Under the pieces are notes generated by a model. The model ran no database searches. It had not been told where the DNA came from and was given only the letters and a program-made list of their open reading frames with translations. The translations under genes and the position numbers were made by a program. Positions 9,649 through 21,552 of a stretch of DNA of 64,000 nucleotides are shown here, piece by piece. Position 1 is the first letter of the stretch, and each line of letters starts with the position of its first letter. Origin of the DNA: Camellia lanceoleosa (lineage: Eukaryota; Streptophyta; Magnoliopsida; Ericales; Theaceae); contig CM045758.1 of NCBI GenBank assembly GCA_025200525.1, positions 7,622,580 to 7,686,579 of the forward strand, given 5' to 3'.

Positions 9649-11696
9649 TGTAACGCCCTCAAAATTAAACCCGAAACATGACATGCATTAATAAAAGAAA
9701 AACAGTATATTATTTAAGTCACCAGAGTAATATGGAATAAAACATCAAATAAATGCCCTATGGGCTTACATCTTGCCAAGCCAACACTTGGACACAAATT
9801 CATGAGTTCTAACTCAAAACAAATAAAGCCCTAGGCTTGAAAGTTTACATTGTTCAAATAAAATAAAATAAAAAATAAAACAAGTCTTCCAATTCAATTC
9901 CTCACAAGCTAAGTCCTTGGAGGTAGTGAACCACCTGTACCTGAAAAATGAAGTTCCCATATAGGGTGAGCCACAGCCCAATAGAGAAATACTAAACCAA
10001 GCATAAGAATTAACTAAAGTATTAGCATCTAATACATGGTTAACACACTATAATCCAGTTACACTTTTTAAGACATGAATGTCTATATTGCCTATGACAC
10101 ATTGTCTATGGCACATCTTACTTTTCATCTAAGGCTCAGTAACACGCCAAATAACTCAACCGGGTATCATCTTTTATTAACAAAACTTCCAATTCCACAG
10201 GAATAACAATTCAAGTTAAACCTAATCATAACAAATACACGAGTTGGTATTATATCAATCATAATCAATTCACTTCCATACTTCCCAATTGATACACATT
10301 TTAGTGCTATATCAATAAAACACTTCAATATAAATAAGCACACATAAAAGTGATGCTAATGGAGTCCATCCTATCTCCTCCCAAACAAAAATCCGGTTTA
10401 GAGGTCCATCCCTATCTTCCCTAAACCGTGGAGTTCATCCCCTATCTCCTCCAAACAAATCCGGTTTAGAGGTCCATCCCCTATCTTCCCCTAAACCGTG
10501 GAGTTCATCCCCTATCTCCTCCAAACATCATGCATATGCAATGAAACATACAAATTGCCATATGCAACACACAATCAATACAAGTAATGTTCTGTATTAA
10601 TTCAACAGTCAACATATGCGACTTAATTCGATTATACCTAAGCAAAGATGCAAGGTCTACAACAATCAATGGCTATCCTCCACCGATAGCCCAAGACGAT
10701 TATTTCTAAGCGAGAAATAAATATCACAATATATATACATTATCAAATCCACATATGAGTGATTAAATATTCAATTACATCAACCAATCTCAATTTCCCA
10801 AATCTCATGAATTTAACCCAATACACAATTCCTTTTTAAATTAATTACATGAATTAATCTATGACAAAACCCTAAGATTTCTCCAATTACTAAACCACCC
10901 TCCCACATACTAGAACACCAACACTTAGGATTAAACATTATACAAGGAGTAGGAAATCCCTACCTCAAAGCAATGAACCCGATAGAAGGAGATGAAGATG
11001 TTTGCCCAAATGTTAAAGTGCTCCAAATCCAACAATGCTCCGATTAAATGAAAGCCCTCACTCCTCTACCTTTTTAATGAAGGAACTAGGTTAGAAATGC
11101 CCCTAGATAGATCAAACCCAAGGAAAAGATGAGTTGAGAAAGAAGAAACTCGGAACTAGGGTTTTGGATCAAAAATGTGAAAAAGGCGTTTTACTTTAAA
11201 ATCGCTGCTGCGTTTAAATATCGATGTGCTCGCTCGGCGAAGACATGGTCGCCGGCGACCAGACCTAAGAAATACTCGCTCGGCGAAGAAAAGCTCGCTC
11301 GAGCCAAGAACTCGATGCTTCAGTTCGCAGCGAAGCATGCTCGAGCGACAGAATGCTCGCTCGGCGAAGAACTCGAAACATACTCGCTTCGCTCGAGCGA
11401 AGAAAGCTCGCTTCGGGTCTATACTAGACGCAATCTCTCGCCGAGCTAAGAAATCTCGCTCGAGCCACTAGAAACAAAACTCAACCCTCGCTCGGCGAAG
11501 CGACCAAACCTCGCCGGCGACCAACTCAAAATCGACAGCAAGATTTGATTTCGAACCCAACCAACTCAAAACAAACACGCCCAACACATCCTATAACTCA
11601 ATTGAGGAATTAGAGAACAACAAATATAACAATGAATCCGCGAACGTAAGTCCGGATACAATAATCAAATGGGAAAAAGACCGGGGTCGCTATAAC
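9649..11696 (-). repeat. 3' LTR of the chromovirus
   Basis: Pairs with 17057-19107. On the plus strand it starts TGTAACGCCCTCAAAATT and ends GGGGTCGCTATAAC. It contains a tandem block at 10361-10528 and a CG-rich block with many CTCGCTCGGCGAAG motifs at about 11220-11540. The two LTRs differ at many sites, with numerous short indels, so the insertion is not recent. Open frames in the CG-rich block are not genes. Confidence 0.9.
10361..10528. repeat. Tandem repeats inside the LTR
   Basis: Alternating units of the type AATCCGGTTTAGAGGTCCAT and CTAAACCGTGGAGTTCAT with CCCTATCTCCTCCAAAC recur about 2.5 times at roughly 65 bp. The same block is at 17764-17927 in the other LTR with small length changes. 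ATCCGGTTTAG and CTAAACCG are inverted relative to each other, so short stems can form. Confidence 0.75.
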
Positions 11697-11712
11697 CTCC
11701 CCCCCTTAAAAG
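11697..11712 (-). promoter_or_regulatory. Polypurine tract of the chromovirus
   Basis: Read on the minus strand, CTTTTAAGGGGGGAG abuts the 3' LTR start GTTATAGCGACC. This is the priming site for plus-strand synthesis and confirms the minus orientation. Confidence 0.75.
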
Positions 11713-12077
11713 AATTTCGTCCCCGAAATTAAGCATGAGTTTGAAAAAAAACAAGTTTTTCTTAATTCCCAATGATATATAAAACAATAATCAACAATCT
11801 TGTCCTATATTGGTCACTTCATCTCTCATTAAGAGGCATCTCACAATATGTATAAACCAACATATATTTCAACTTTGCATCGATATTATGCATTATTCCT
11901 TTCGATGTTAACAAATTCCATATCGTATTCAATCTCATGGTATAAACAACACATTACTCCCATTATGTGGCAAGTTTCAAAATGTTAACATTCAATCAAA
12001 CTGTTCTCAATGTTTTCCAACTCAAGACAAATATAAAATTCTCAAGTTCCGCAATATTATATAATCTAAGTACAAGA
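11713..12077 (-). other. 3' untranslated region of the chromovirus
   Basis: Lies between the chromodomain stop and the polypurine tract. AT-rich, with no open frame of note on either strand and no recognisable signal. Confidence 0.5.
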
Positions 12078-13434
12078 TTACAAATCAATAAACAAATCCG
12101 GATATTTCTCACGGACTTCTAACTCACGTTCCCAAGTGGCTTCCTCCACTCCGTGATGCTTCCACAGAACTTTCACCAAAGGGATAGTCTTGCCACGCAA
12201 AACTTGATCCCGCCTATCCAAAACCCGGACCGGTCTCTCCTCATCTGAGACATCCTCATCAACAACTAATTCAGTCCAATCCAACACATGTGACGGATCG
12301 GCTCATACTTCGGAGCATTCTCACATGAAACACGTCATGAACTCCGGATAACTGCGGTGGCAATGCTAAACGATAAGCCTCGCCAATCCTCTCAAGGATC
12401 TCAAAAGGCCCAATGAACCGAGGGACAACTTCCGCTCTTCCCAAATCTCATCAAACCTCGCCTAGGTGTTATTTTCAGAAAGACATGGTCACCTACCTCA
12501 ATCACCAATGGTCTCCTCCTACGGTCGGCATAAGATTTCTGACGACTCAGGTCAGAATCAACCTCTTACGGATAAGCTCAACTTTCTCCGTGGTTTCCCT
12601 CACCAACTCCGGACCCAACAAAGGTGCGTCACCCACCTCGGCCCAACAAACTGGAGATCTACACGGTCGGCCATATAAGGCCTCAAACGGTGCCATACCG
12701 ATACTAGACTGAAAGCTATTGTTGTAAGCAAACTCCACTAATGGCAAGTGCTTTTCCCACGACCCATTAAGGTCGAGAACACAACCTCGAAGCATATCCT
12801 CCAGGATCTGAATAGTACGCTCGGACTGCCCGTCAGTCTGAGGATGATAAGCCGTACTAAGGGTCAATTTAGTGCCTAAAGCACTCTGCAAACTCTGCCA
12901 CAACCTGGCAGTGAAACGAGGATCTCTATCTGAAACAATCGTCACTGGGACCCCGTGCAACCTCACTATGTCCCGAACATACAAATCGGCAAGATGATCT
13001 ACCGAATCTCTAACACGCATAGGAATGAAGTGCGCTGACTTCGTCAACCGGTCTACCACAACCCAAATAGCATCACTACCTCGCTGAGTCTTCGGAAGAC
13101 CCACAACGAAGTCCATAGTGACATGCTCCCACTTCCACTCGGCAATAGGCAAGGGTTGCAACAAACCCGCTGGCCTCTGATGCTCGGCCTTCACTTGCTG
13201 ACAAGTAAGGCACTTAGATCTGTCGCCACATCTCTCTTCATACCCGCCACCAAAATGGCGGCCCAAATCCCGATACATCTTAGTACCTCCGGATGCACCG
13301 CAAGCGCGAATGATGAAACTCTGAGTACCTCCTCACGGCAAGATTCGGTACAAGCAGACGATCTCGGTATCTCACGCTCGGTCGGGATACACCGTCAAAC
13401 CCTTCTCAACCTTCCCAATGGAAATCTTTTCTGA
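12078..13434 (-). pseudogene. Chromovirus integrase with C-terminal chromodomain
   Basis: The 13278-12547 frame has the zinc-binding end (CLTCQQVKAEHQ), then the core with catalytic Asp in VTMDFVVGLP, Asp in IVSDRDPRF and Glu in DGQSERTIQ, all present. The GPY-like and C-terminal parts are out of frame until 12287-12078, which encodes VDEDVSDEERPVRVLDRRD and VKVLWKHHGVEEATWERE, a typical chromodomain with the WxxH...ATWE pattern. Chromodomains steer integration toward heterochromatin. The break between the two blocks (about 12290-12545) and disturbed sequence upstream of 13278 make the polyprotein non-functional, although the catalytic triad is intact. Confidence 0.88.
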
Positions 13435-13479
13435 GAGATTCTACCTCAAGATCACCCTCTCGAGCCTCTAACACTCGAG

Positions 13480-13981
13480 TCACAAGTGTAGGTCGTGCAA
13501 CAATCGAAAACAAGGCATGACCTCAACGGATTCGCCCAAATGCAAATCAAACTCCCCAACAGACTCCAACATCTCCCACTCCGGGATGGCTATCGCAACG
13601 TCACCAATGATTTTTACGCTAAGGGCATCGGCCACAACATTGGCCTTCCACGGATGATAGTGCAACTCGAAGTCATAATCCTCAATGAACTCCATCCACC
13701 TCCTCTGCCTCAAATTCAAATCCTACGAGTGAACAAATATTTTAAACTCTTATGGTGGGAGAATACCTCAAATTTCTCACCATACAAATAATGTCTCCAA
13801 ATTTTAGGGCAAATATCACATTTGCTAGCTCTAGATCATGCGTGGGGTAATTCTTCTCGTGAATTTTCAATCGGCGTGAGCCATAGGCAACCACTTTCCC
13901 TCTTGCATCAACACACAACCTGAGACCCTCTCGTGAGGCGTCACAAGATCGAATAACCCAACCCTCTCTCGGAATAATCAA
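13480..13981 (-). pseudogene. Chromovirus RNase H region
   Basis: Two overlapping minus frames. 13981-13742 carries [16 protein letters not shown] sequence (read as [16 protein letters not shown]) followed by [20 protein letters not shown], the usual RNase H start after RT with its first catalytic Asp. 13719-13480 carries [33 protein letters not shown] and linker sequence. The frame shift between them breaks the enzyme. Function would be removal of the RNA template strand during reverse transcription. Confidence 0.82.
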
Positions 13982-15030
13982 AACCGGAGGCGGTGGTCAA
14001 TCTAACTTTCAACTCTGAAATGACCTTTCACAAGTCTCACTCCAAACAAATTTGACTCCTTCCGAGTCAATCTAGTCAACAGTGAAGCTAACACGAGAAA
14101 TCCTTCACAAAAGCGGTAATACCAGCTAATCGTAAGCTGCGGATCTCAAATACACTCTTAGGTTGTGCCCAATCTTGCCTCCGTCTTGGATGTATCAGCA
14201 GACACCCCTTCTAAAACTACATGGCCTAAGAACTTCACCTCTTCTAGCGAACTCACACTTCCCAAACTTAGCATAAAGCTTATGGGTTCTAAGTAATTCT
14301 AGCACTACTCTCAAGTGTTCCTCGTGCTCTTCCTCACGAAGGTGAATAAATCAAAATGTCGTCACGAAGGCGACCACAAAACGATCCAAAAATGCTCGGA
14401 AGATCCGGTTCATCAAATCCATAAATACATTTGGTGCATTGGTGAGCCCAAAGCGGCATCACTAGAAACTTCGTAGTGGCCATACCGCGTCGGAATCTTT
14501 GTCTTTGGAATATCCTCCTCCACGACTCTCAACCGATGATAACCCGATCTCAAGTCTATCTTAGAGAAACAACGGGAACCCTTCAACCGATCGAACAAAT
14601 CATCTATACGAGGCATCGGTACTTATTCTTAACCGTCACCCGATTCAACTTCCGTAATCTATACAAAGTCTCAAAGCACCACCTTTCTTTTTTAACGAAA
14701 AATTTGGCGCTCCCACGGTGAAACACTAGGACGGATATAACCCTTATCTAACAACTCCTGGTGAATCTTCAATTCAACTAGCTCGGCGGGGGCAAAACGA
14801 TAAGGTGCTATAGAAATCGGCGCCGTACCGGGCACTAAGTCAATAGAGAACTCAATTTCTCGACGCGGTGGTAAACTGACCAGATCCTCGGGAAAGACGT
14901 CCGAGTACTCACAAACCACCCTTGGTAACACAATCGGAGTCTCAACATCCTCACTAATCGCAAGACTAGCAAGTAAACTACTAAGCTCACTCCGCTCGCG
15001 GATCATACCTCGGTGGCAAAACACTACCAA
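13982..15030 (-). pseudogene. Chromovirus reverse transcriptase region
   Basis: 15030-14692 holds the start of [22 protein letters not shown] then a helical stretch ending VSPWE. 14616-14413 holds [20 protein letters not shown] with the first catalytic Asp and SGYHRLRV. Around 14290-14410 the thumb side reads [10 protein letters not shown] then falls apart where the FIDD catalytic box should be, so the second catalytic Asp pair is out of frame. Several single-base indels separate otherwise well-preserved motifs. From 13982 to 14290 only fragments of the connection domain are readable. Confidence 0.85.
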
Positions 15031-15078
15031 CCTGTCCCCGAGAAAATGAAAACGTTCTCCGCTCCTTTGTACAACAAG

Positions 15079-15351
15079 TTACCCTCGGCGGTAGCAATCA
15101 ATAAATGCCGTATGATGATAACCATCCATACCCAAAATAACATCGAAGCCCTTCATGGGCATCACTACAAAAGAGAAAGGGATTCTATGATCATCGACCT
15201 CTATATCACAACCCCTAACACCTTGTTTCAAAATCAACTCACCCCCAAGAGGCGACACTACACAAATAGGAGATGCTAACTGAGCTAACTCCAACTCCAA
15301 AATTGATGCTAATGCGCAGACACAAAGGAATGAGAGCACCGTGTCGATCAA
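15079..15351 (-). pseudogene. Chromovirus aspartic protease region
   Basis: The frame reads LIDTV where family members have DTGAS, followed by sequence that makes sense only if one base is missing after the second residue. FDVILGMDGYH at the end matches the flap and C-terminal ILGMDWL motif of gypsy proteases. So the catalytic signature is disrupted by a frameshift while the rest is recognisable. It lies between the gag knuckles and RT, as expected. Confidence 0.8.
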
Positions 15352-15476
15352 TACACTAGCAATCGAATTGCAAACAAGAAGGTACCTCTAACCACAGATG
15401 GAGCTGGTATAAGATCCTGTGATAAAGACATACAGCGCCAGATGACCTCGATCAACTGCTCACCCTCGGGCAAAGA

Positions 15477-16656
15477 TCATTGCCTGATTGGGACGAAGAA
15501 GCCCCCTGGTTGGCACTCAAGTCCTGAACTGACTGAGCAGGCATCTGACTCTGAGTCTGGCTCGGACCAAGATGTGCCGGATGTGCCACCCAACTGTGGA
15601 CAAAACCTCTTCATGTGCCCTGGCTGACCGCACTGAAAACAAGAGGACGGCTGACCTCTACTCTGACTCTGGCTCTGAGATCGAGCCGAAGAAGATGCTG
15701 CCCTCTGAACTCCTCCCCTCTGAGGACAAACTGGAGACTTGTGGCCCAGCTGACCACACTTGAAACAGGTAATGTCTCCCTGACTGCCTTTCCCAGAACT
15801 AGCACTCGGCACTGGAAAAGTGGATCTAGAAAAACTACTCGAGGTCAGCTGAGGTGAAACCTCTCGCCTCCTGCCATCACTCTGGCCATCTGACTCCTCT
15901 TGGAGCCTTTCGCCTTTCCCCTCTTCTGCATCATAATCTCGGTGTGCTGCGGCATCAACCAATCGCCCGAAATCCCTAATCATAGACCCAACAACTCTCG
16001 GATGAGGCCACGCCTCAACTTCTTCTCAAACTCAATGCGTGGCGCTCCTCGGTTGCCACCAACTCGGTGCAAACACAGACAGAACTAGTGAATGCCGCTT
16101 CAAACTCGCCATCGATAAACCGTTTCGCTCAAGATGGCGAATCGATCCTCAACTTCTCTGAGCATTTGGAGACAAGTACTTCTCTGAAAAGCATCAACAA
16201 AAGCCTTCCACGTACCCCAATCGACCCTTGGTGAACTTCCACCATGACCCGCATCTCCTTCGGTGGAGCGATGCCAAGGTCACCTTCAACCTCGTCTTCG
16301 ATGCCAAGCATCTCAAACGTTTTCGTTATGCCTCGAGCCATTAAATGCGCTTAAGCGGCTCGCTAGGATCACCTAAACACGTCCGGTTGAGACCGGAAGA
16401 ATTCCCTCTTCAGAAAAGAAGGCCCTGCATCTGCCACAACTACCTGAGCCTGATTCTGAGCCCTAAGAATGCCCACTGACTCCCTAAAAGCTCCAGCTAT
16501 CTCTTGGGCCAAAGCGCCCATACCTTGCTGGCCTGCTGGCTCGGCCACATTGGCTTGGCCAACACCCTCCTGAACTGTCGGTATCTCCTCCGGTATAGGC
16601 ATTTCCTGCCTAGCCTGCCTACCACGCCTACCACGACCTCGTCCTCGTCCTGACAT
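15477..16656 (-). pseudogene. Chromovirus gag with two CCHC zinc knuckles
   Basis: The start is the ATG at 16656: MSGRGRGRGRRGRQARQ, a basic Gly/Arg-rich N-terminus usual in this group. The capsid part is scattered over frames (16656-16369, 16341-16129, 15983 onward). Two CCHC knuckles are clear at 15477-15983: CFKCGQLGHKSPVC and CFQCGQPGHMKRFC, separated by a Ser/Gln-rich linker. Gag packages element RNA into particles. Frameshifts at about 16370, 16130 and 15985 disable it. Stretches of acidic Ser/Glu sequence follow the second knuckle. Confidence 0.85.
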
Positions 16657-17039
16657 CCTAATGAAGGAAACAAAGACGTTAGCACTCTAAATAATGTGCC
16701 AAAACTATAATACTTGCGTCCTAATACATTGGACAACAATAAATCACACCATGTAAGCACATAATCACATAAGCACCTATGAATTTCATTCCTGGATAAT
16801 GACAGTCCCGAGACGTCGCTAAAGTTCCGGTTGGAAACAACATTGATCAAGTGCCTTTCCAACAAGACATTCAGAGACTCAAGGGTCCAATCAACATCCA
16901 GAAACTACATTCCAAACCCACATAGTCACATAAACATGTTATCATATAAGCATGCAATCATTACACTAAGTCTCTATCAAACGAGACGAACCCATTGTGA
17001 TTCTAATCACTTCCCACGTACCCAAAGTATTCAAACCGA
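16657..17039 (-). other. 5' untranslated leader of the chromovirus
   Basis: Lies between primer site and gag start. No open frame with recognisable motifs. It would contain packaging signals, none identifiable by eye. Confidence 0.5.
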
Positions 17040-17055
17040 TGCGCTCGATACCAAG
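17040..17055 (-). promoter_or_regulatory. Primer binding site, Met-tRNA-like, degenerate
   Basis: Minus strand reads TTGGTATCGAGCGC directly after the LTR end. Most plant chromoviruses use initiator Met-tRNA with TGGTATCAGAGC; this matches the first eight bases and then departs by a small shift. Confidence 0.7.
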
Positions 17056-17056
17056 T

Positions 17057-19107
17057 TGTAACGCCCTCAAAATTAAACCCAAAACATGACATGCATTAAT
17101 AAAAGAAAAAAAGATATTATTTAAGTCACGAGTAATATGGAATAAAACATCAAATAAATGCCCTATGGGCTTACATCTTGCCAAGCCAACACTTGGACAC
17201 AAATTCATGAGTTCTAACTCAAAACAAATAAAGCCCTAGGCTTGAAAGTTTACATTGTTCAAATAAAATAAAATAAAAAATAAAACAAGTCTTCCAATTC
17301 AATTCCTCACAAGCTAAGTCCTTGGAGGTAGTGAACCACACAATACTGAAAAATGAAGTTCCCATATAGGGTGAGCCACAGTCCAATAGAGAAATACTAA
17401 ACCAAGCATAAGAATTAACTAAAGTATTAGCATCTAATACATGGTTAACACACTATAATCCAGTTACACTTTTTAAGACATGGATGTCTATATTGCCTAT
17501 GACACATTGTCTATGGCACATCTTACTTTTCATCTATCGCTCGAGAACACGGCCAAATAACTCAACGGGTTTCATCTTTTATTAACAAAACTTCCAATTC
17601 CACAGAATAACAATTCAAGTTAAACCTAATCATAACAAATACACGAGTTGGTATTATATCAATCATAATCAATTCACTTCCATACTTCCCAATTGATACA
17701 CATTTTAGTCTTTGTATCAATAAAACACTTCAATATAAATAAGCACACATAAAAGTGATGCTAATGGAGTCCATCCCTATCTCCTCCCAAACAAAAATCC
17801 GGTTTAGAGGTCCATCCCTATCTTCCCTAAACCGGAGTTCATCCCCTATCTCCTCCAAACAAATCCGGTTTAGAGGTCCATCCCTATCTTCCCTAAACCG
17901 TGGAGTTCATCCCTATCTCCTCCAAACATCATGCATATGCAATGAAACATACAAATTGCCATATGCAACACACAATCAATACAAGTAATGTTCAGTATTA
18001 ATTCAACGTCAACATATGTGACTTAATTCGATTATACCTAAGCGGATGCAAGGTCTACAACAATCAATGGCTATCCTCCACCGATAGCCCAAGACAGTTA
18101 TTTCTAAGCGAGAAATAAATATCACAATATATATACATTATCAAATCCACATATGAGTGATTAAATATTCAATTACATCAACCAATCTCAATTTCCCAAA
18201 TCTCATGAATTTAACCCAATACACAATTCCCCTTTTTAAATTAATTACATGAATTAATCTATGACAAAACCCTAAGATTTCTCCCAGAATTACTAAACCA
18301 CCCCCTCCCACATACTAGAACACCAACACTTAGGATTAAAACGTATACAAGGAGTAGGAAATCCCTACCTCAAAGCAATGAACCCGATAGAAGGAGATGA
18401 AGATGTTTGCCCAAATGTTAAAGTGCTCCAAATCCAACAATGCTCCGATTAAATGAAAGCCCTCACTCTCCTCTACCTTTTTAATGAAGGAACTAGGTTA
18501 GAAACGCCCCCTAGATAGATCAAACCCAAGGAAAAGATGAGTTGAGAAAGAAGAAACTCGGAACTAGGGTTTTTGGATCAAAAAATGTGAAAAAGGACGT
18601 TTAAAAGCTGCTGCGTTTAAATCTGAGCTCGCCGAAGCGAAGACATGGTCGCCGGCGACGACACTAAGAAATACTCGCTCGGCGAAGAAAAGCTCGCTCG
18701 AGTTAAGAACTCGATGCTTCGTGTCCGCAACGAAGCATGCTCGAGCGACAGAATGCTCGCTCGAGCGAAGAACTCGAAAACATACAGCTCGCTCGCTCGA
18801 GCGAAGAAAGCTCTGCTCTCTGGTCTATACTAGACGCAATCTCTCGCTCGAGCTAAGAAATCCTGGCTCGAGCCACTAGAAACAAAACTCAACCCTCCCT
18901 CGAGCGGCCAAAACCCCGCTCGAGGGACCAACCCAAAAGCGGGCAGCAAGATTTGATTTCCGAACCCAACCAACCTGAAACAAACCTGCCCAACACATCC
19001 TATAACTCAATTGAGGAATTAGAGAACAACAAATATAACAACAGAATCCGCGGAACGTAAGTCCGGATACAATAATCAAATGGGAAAAAGACCGGGGTCG
19101 CTATAAC
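17057..19107 (-). repeat. 5' LTR of the chromovirus
   Basis: Mate of 9649-11696, same ends and same internal tandem and CG-rich blocks. In the minus direction it begins GTTATAGCGACCCCGG and ends GGGCGTTACA. The first two bases are not TG, so the termini are non-canonical as bounded by the target duplication. Confidence 0.9.
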
Positions 19108-19112
19108 GTTAG
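19108..19112. repeat. Target site duplication GTTAG, right copy
   Basis: Matches 9643-9647. After it the left-arm sequence resumes as TTTTCGCTGATCATG, matching the reverse complement of the right arm at about 21535-21560. Confidence 0.85.
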
Positions 19113-20091
19113 TTTTCGCTGATCATGTTTTATTTGGGTTGAAACATCTGGTGCTTCAAGTTAAGTTATCTGTTGAATAAATAAATAAATAAATAAAATA
19201 GGTGTTCTTCCTCATGGTTTGTTTCACTTTCCTGTTGTTGGGACTTGGCAGCAAAATTTTAGTGTGTCTGCACCTTCGCAGAGTCAGTGCATTATTAATT
19301 TCTAGTAATGCATAATAAACAACTTAGAGCTTCTTGAATGGTGTCTTATATGGTTTACTATGGTTATATTTTTCTTTAAACTTTTAAATTTTCACTCCAA
19401 TGACAAGGGATATGGCTTGCTATAAATTATCTATAGGTAAATATTGTGTCAAATTTAGCACAAAGTTTACTTATAGTTAAAATCTTTATCTGTATTTTTC
19501 TTCTAGAGATTGACATATGACATTTTGACTTGACATTTTGTGAGGAAATTTGAAAATTTTTACATTCTATCATTGGAGCAACATTGGTACAATAAAATAT
19601 TTTAACACTATGCATTCTTAAAATTTAGCAATAACTAGTTCTTTTTACCTGTTCAATTAAGAGAGATGCTTTTAATATGCCATTCTGATTATGAAACTAC
19701 TCCTAGATAAAATACATTGTCGTAGATGAACTGTGAAATTTTTCTCTTTTTTTTTATAAAAAGAAAGAAAGAAAAGGGGGCTTAAACTACACTTACCCAT
19801 TGTTTGGTAACCAATCAAAAAAGTCACAATTTTTTTTTCAATTTTTTGTTTTTAGTGATTTTATTTTTAAAATTTGTGTGTCTGGTCTATCTAACGTAGA
19901 GCAATCCATCTAAAATCTATAAATAAAAAATAAAAATAAATAAAACGAATTTAAAATAACATTTGCATTGGGGCATAGTGTGATTTACTCTTAAATTTCT
20001 TTTTTATTTTTTTATTCAAAAAATTGAAAACTAGTTTGGTTGATAAAATGAATGAAAAAACACATTTTTTTCAATTTTCTTTACATTTTAA

Positions 20092-20131
<40 letters not shown>

Positions 20132-21552
20132 TAAAACGTTTTATGGAGTCATTATTTTTTATTAAACATATTTATGTTAGTTTCATTTTAAATGTATCGT
20201 TGATATCTTTTTCAATGGCGTTAATTATATAAAAATTAAAATTCTATAATAAAAGTAATATATATTTTATGGAAAGGATAAAGTAAATTTTTTTTAATTA
20301 TAAAAGTTGGGTTGCAAGTGTGAGTGAGGTTACAACCCAATTTTTATAAGTAAAAAGAATTTACTTTATCCTTTTCATAAAATATATATTACTTTTATTA
20401 TAGAATTTTAATTTTTATAAAATTAATTCCATTAAAAAAGATATCAACGATACCTTTAAAATGAAACTAACATTAAATATATTTAATAAAAAATAATAAC
20501 TCCATAAAACGTTTATATATATATATATATATATGTTTAACATATAAAGAAAATTGAAAAAAATGTGTTTTTTCTTTCATTTTATGAACCAAACTAGTTT
20601 TCAATTTTTTGAATAAAAAAAATAAAAAAGAAATTTAAGAGTAAATCAAACTATGCCCCAATGCAAATGTTATTTTAAATTTGTTTTATGGATAACTAGT
20701 GTTTATTTATTTTTATTTTTTATTTATAGATTTTAGATAGATTGTTCTACACTAGATAGACCTGAAAAGTAAAAACATTTCACACCAATTTTAAAAATAA
20801 AATCACTAAAAACCAAAAAAAAATTTGAAAAAAAAAATGTGACTTTTTTTATTGGTTACCAAACAATGGGTAAGTGTAATTTAAGCCCCCTTTTCTTTCT
20901 TTCTTTCTTTCTTTTTATAAAAATGATAAAATTCCACAGTTCATCTATGACAGTGTATTTTATCTAGTAGTTTCATAATCAGAATGGCACATTAAAAGCA
21001 TCTCCATTAATTGAACAGGTAAAACGAGCTAGTTACTGCTATATTTTAAGAATACATAGTGTTAAAATATTTTACTGTAGCAATGTTGCTCCAATGATAG
21101 AATGTAAAAATTTTCAAATTTTCTTACAAAATGTCAAGTCAAAATGTTATATGTCAATCTCTAGAAGAAAAATATAGATACAAAGATTTTAACTATAAGT
21201 AAACTTTGTTCTATATTTGACACAATATTTACCTATAGACAATATATAGCAAGCCATATCCCTTGTCATTGGAGTGAAAATTTAAAAGTTTAAAGCAAAA
21301 TATAGCAATAGTAAACCATATAAGACACCATTCAAGAAGCTCTAAGTTGTTTATTATGCATTACTAGAAATTAATAACAGACCTGACTCCAAGCAAAGGT
21401 GCAGACACACTACGCTTTTGTCGCAAGTCCCAACAACAGGAAAGTGAAACAAACCATGAGGAAGAACACCTATTTTATTTATTTATTTATTTATTGATTC
21501 AACTCATAACTTAAGTTGAAGCACCAGATGTTTCAACCCAAAGAAAACATGA
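19113..21552. other. Centre of the inverted duplication, gene 3' flanks
   Basis: Non-coding. The two halves mirror each other around the spacer 20315-20332. Mirrored landmarks are AAATAAATAAATAA runs (19175 and 21475), CTTTCCTGTTGTTGGGACTT (19230 region and its complement near 21425), GAAAGAAAGAAA (19760 region and 20895), and (AT)n runs at 20108-20130 and 20516-20534. It is the 3' flank of both ankyrin gene copies, tail to tail. No RNA gene is seen, but a transcript crossing the centre would fold into a very long hairpin. Confidence 0.8.

Larger units (their letters stand above)
9649..19107 (-). mobile_element. Full-length Ty3/gypsy chromovirus, 9.46 kb
   Basis: Two near-equal LTRs (2048 and 2051 bp) flank an internal region read on the minus strand as gag, CCHC knuckles, protease, reverse transcriptase, RNase H, integrase and a chromodomain. 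That order, with a C-terminal chromodomain, defines chromoviruses; the long LTRs suggest the Tekay/Del group. A Met-tRNA-like primer site lies beside the right (5') LTR and a polypurine tract beside the left (3') LTR. The element is flanked by GTTAG, and the other arm of the inverted duplication gives the empty site. Every coding domain is broken by frameshifts or stops, so it is not autonomous now. Confidence 0.92.

Noticed and set aside
11156..11471. Overlapping Arg/Ser-rich open frames in the chromovirus LTR (also 18645-18833)
   Set aside because: They arise from the CTCGCTCGGCGAAG-rich block, change between the two LTRs and read in several frames at once.
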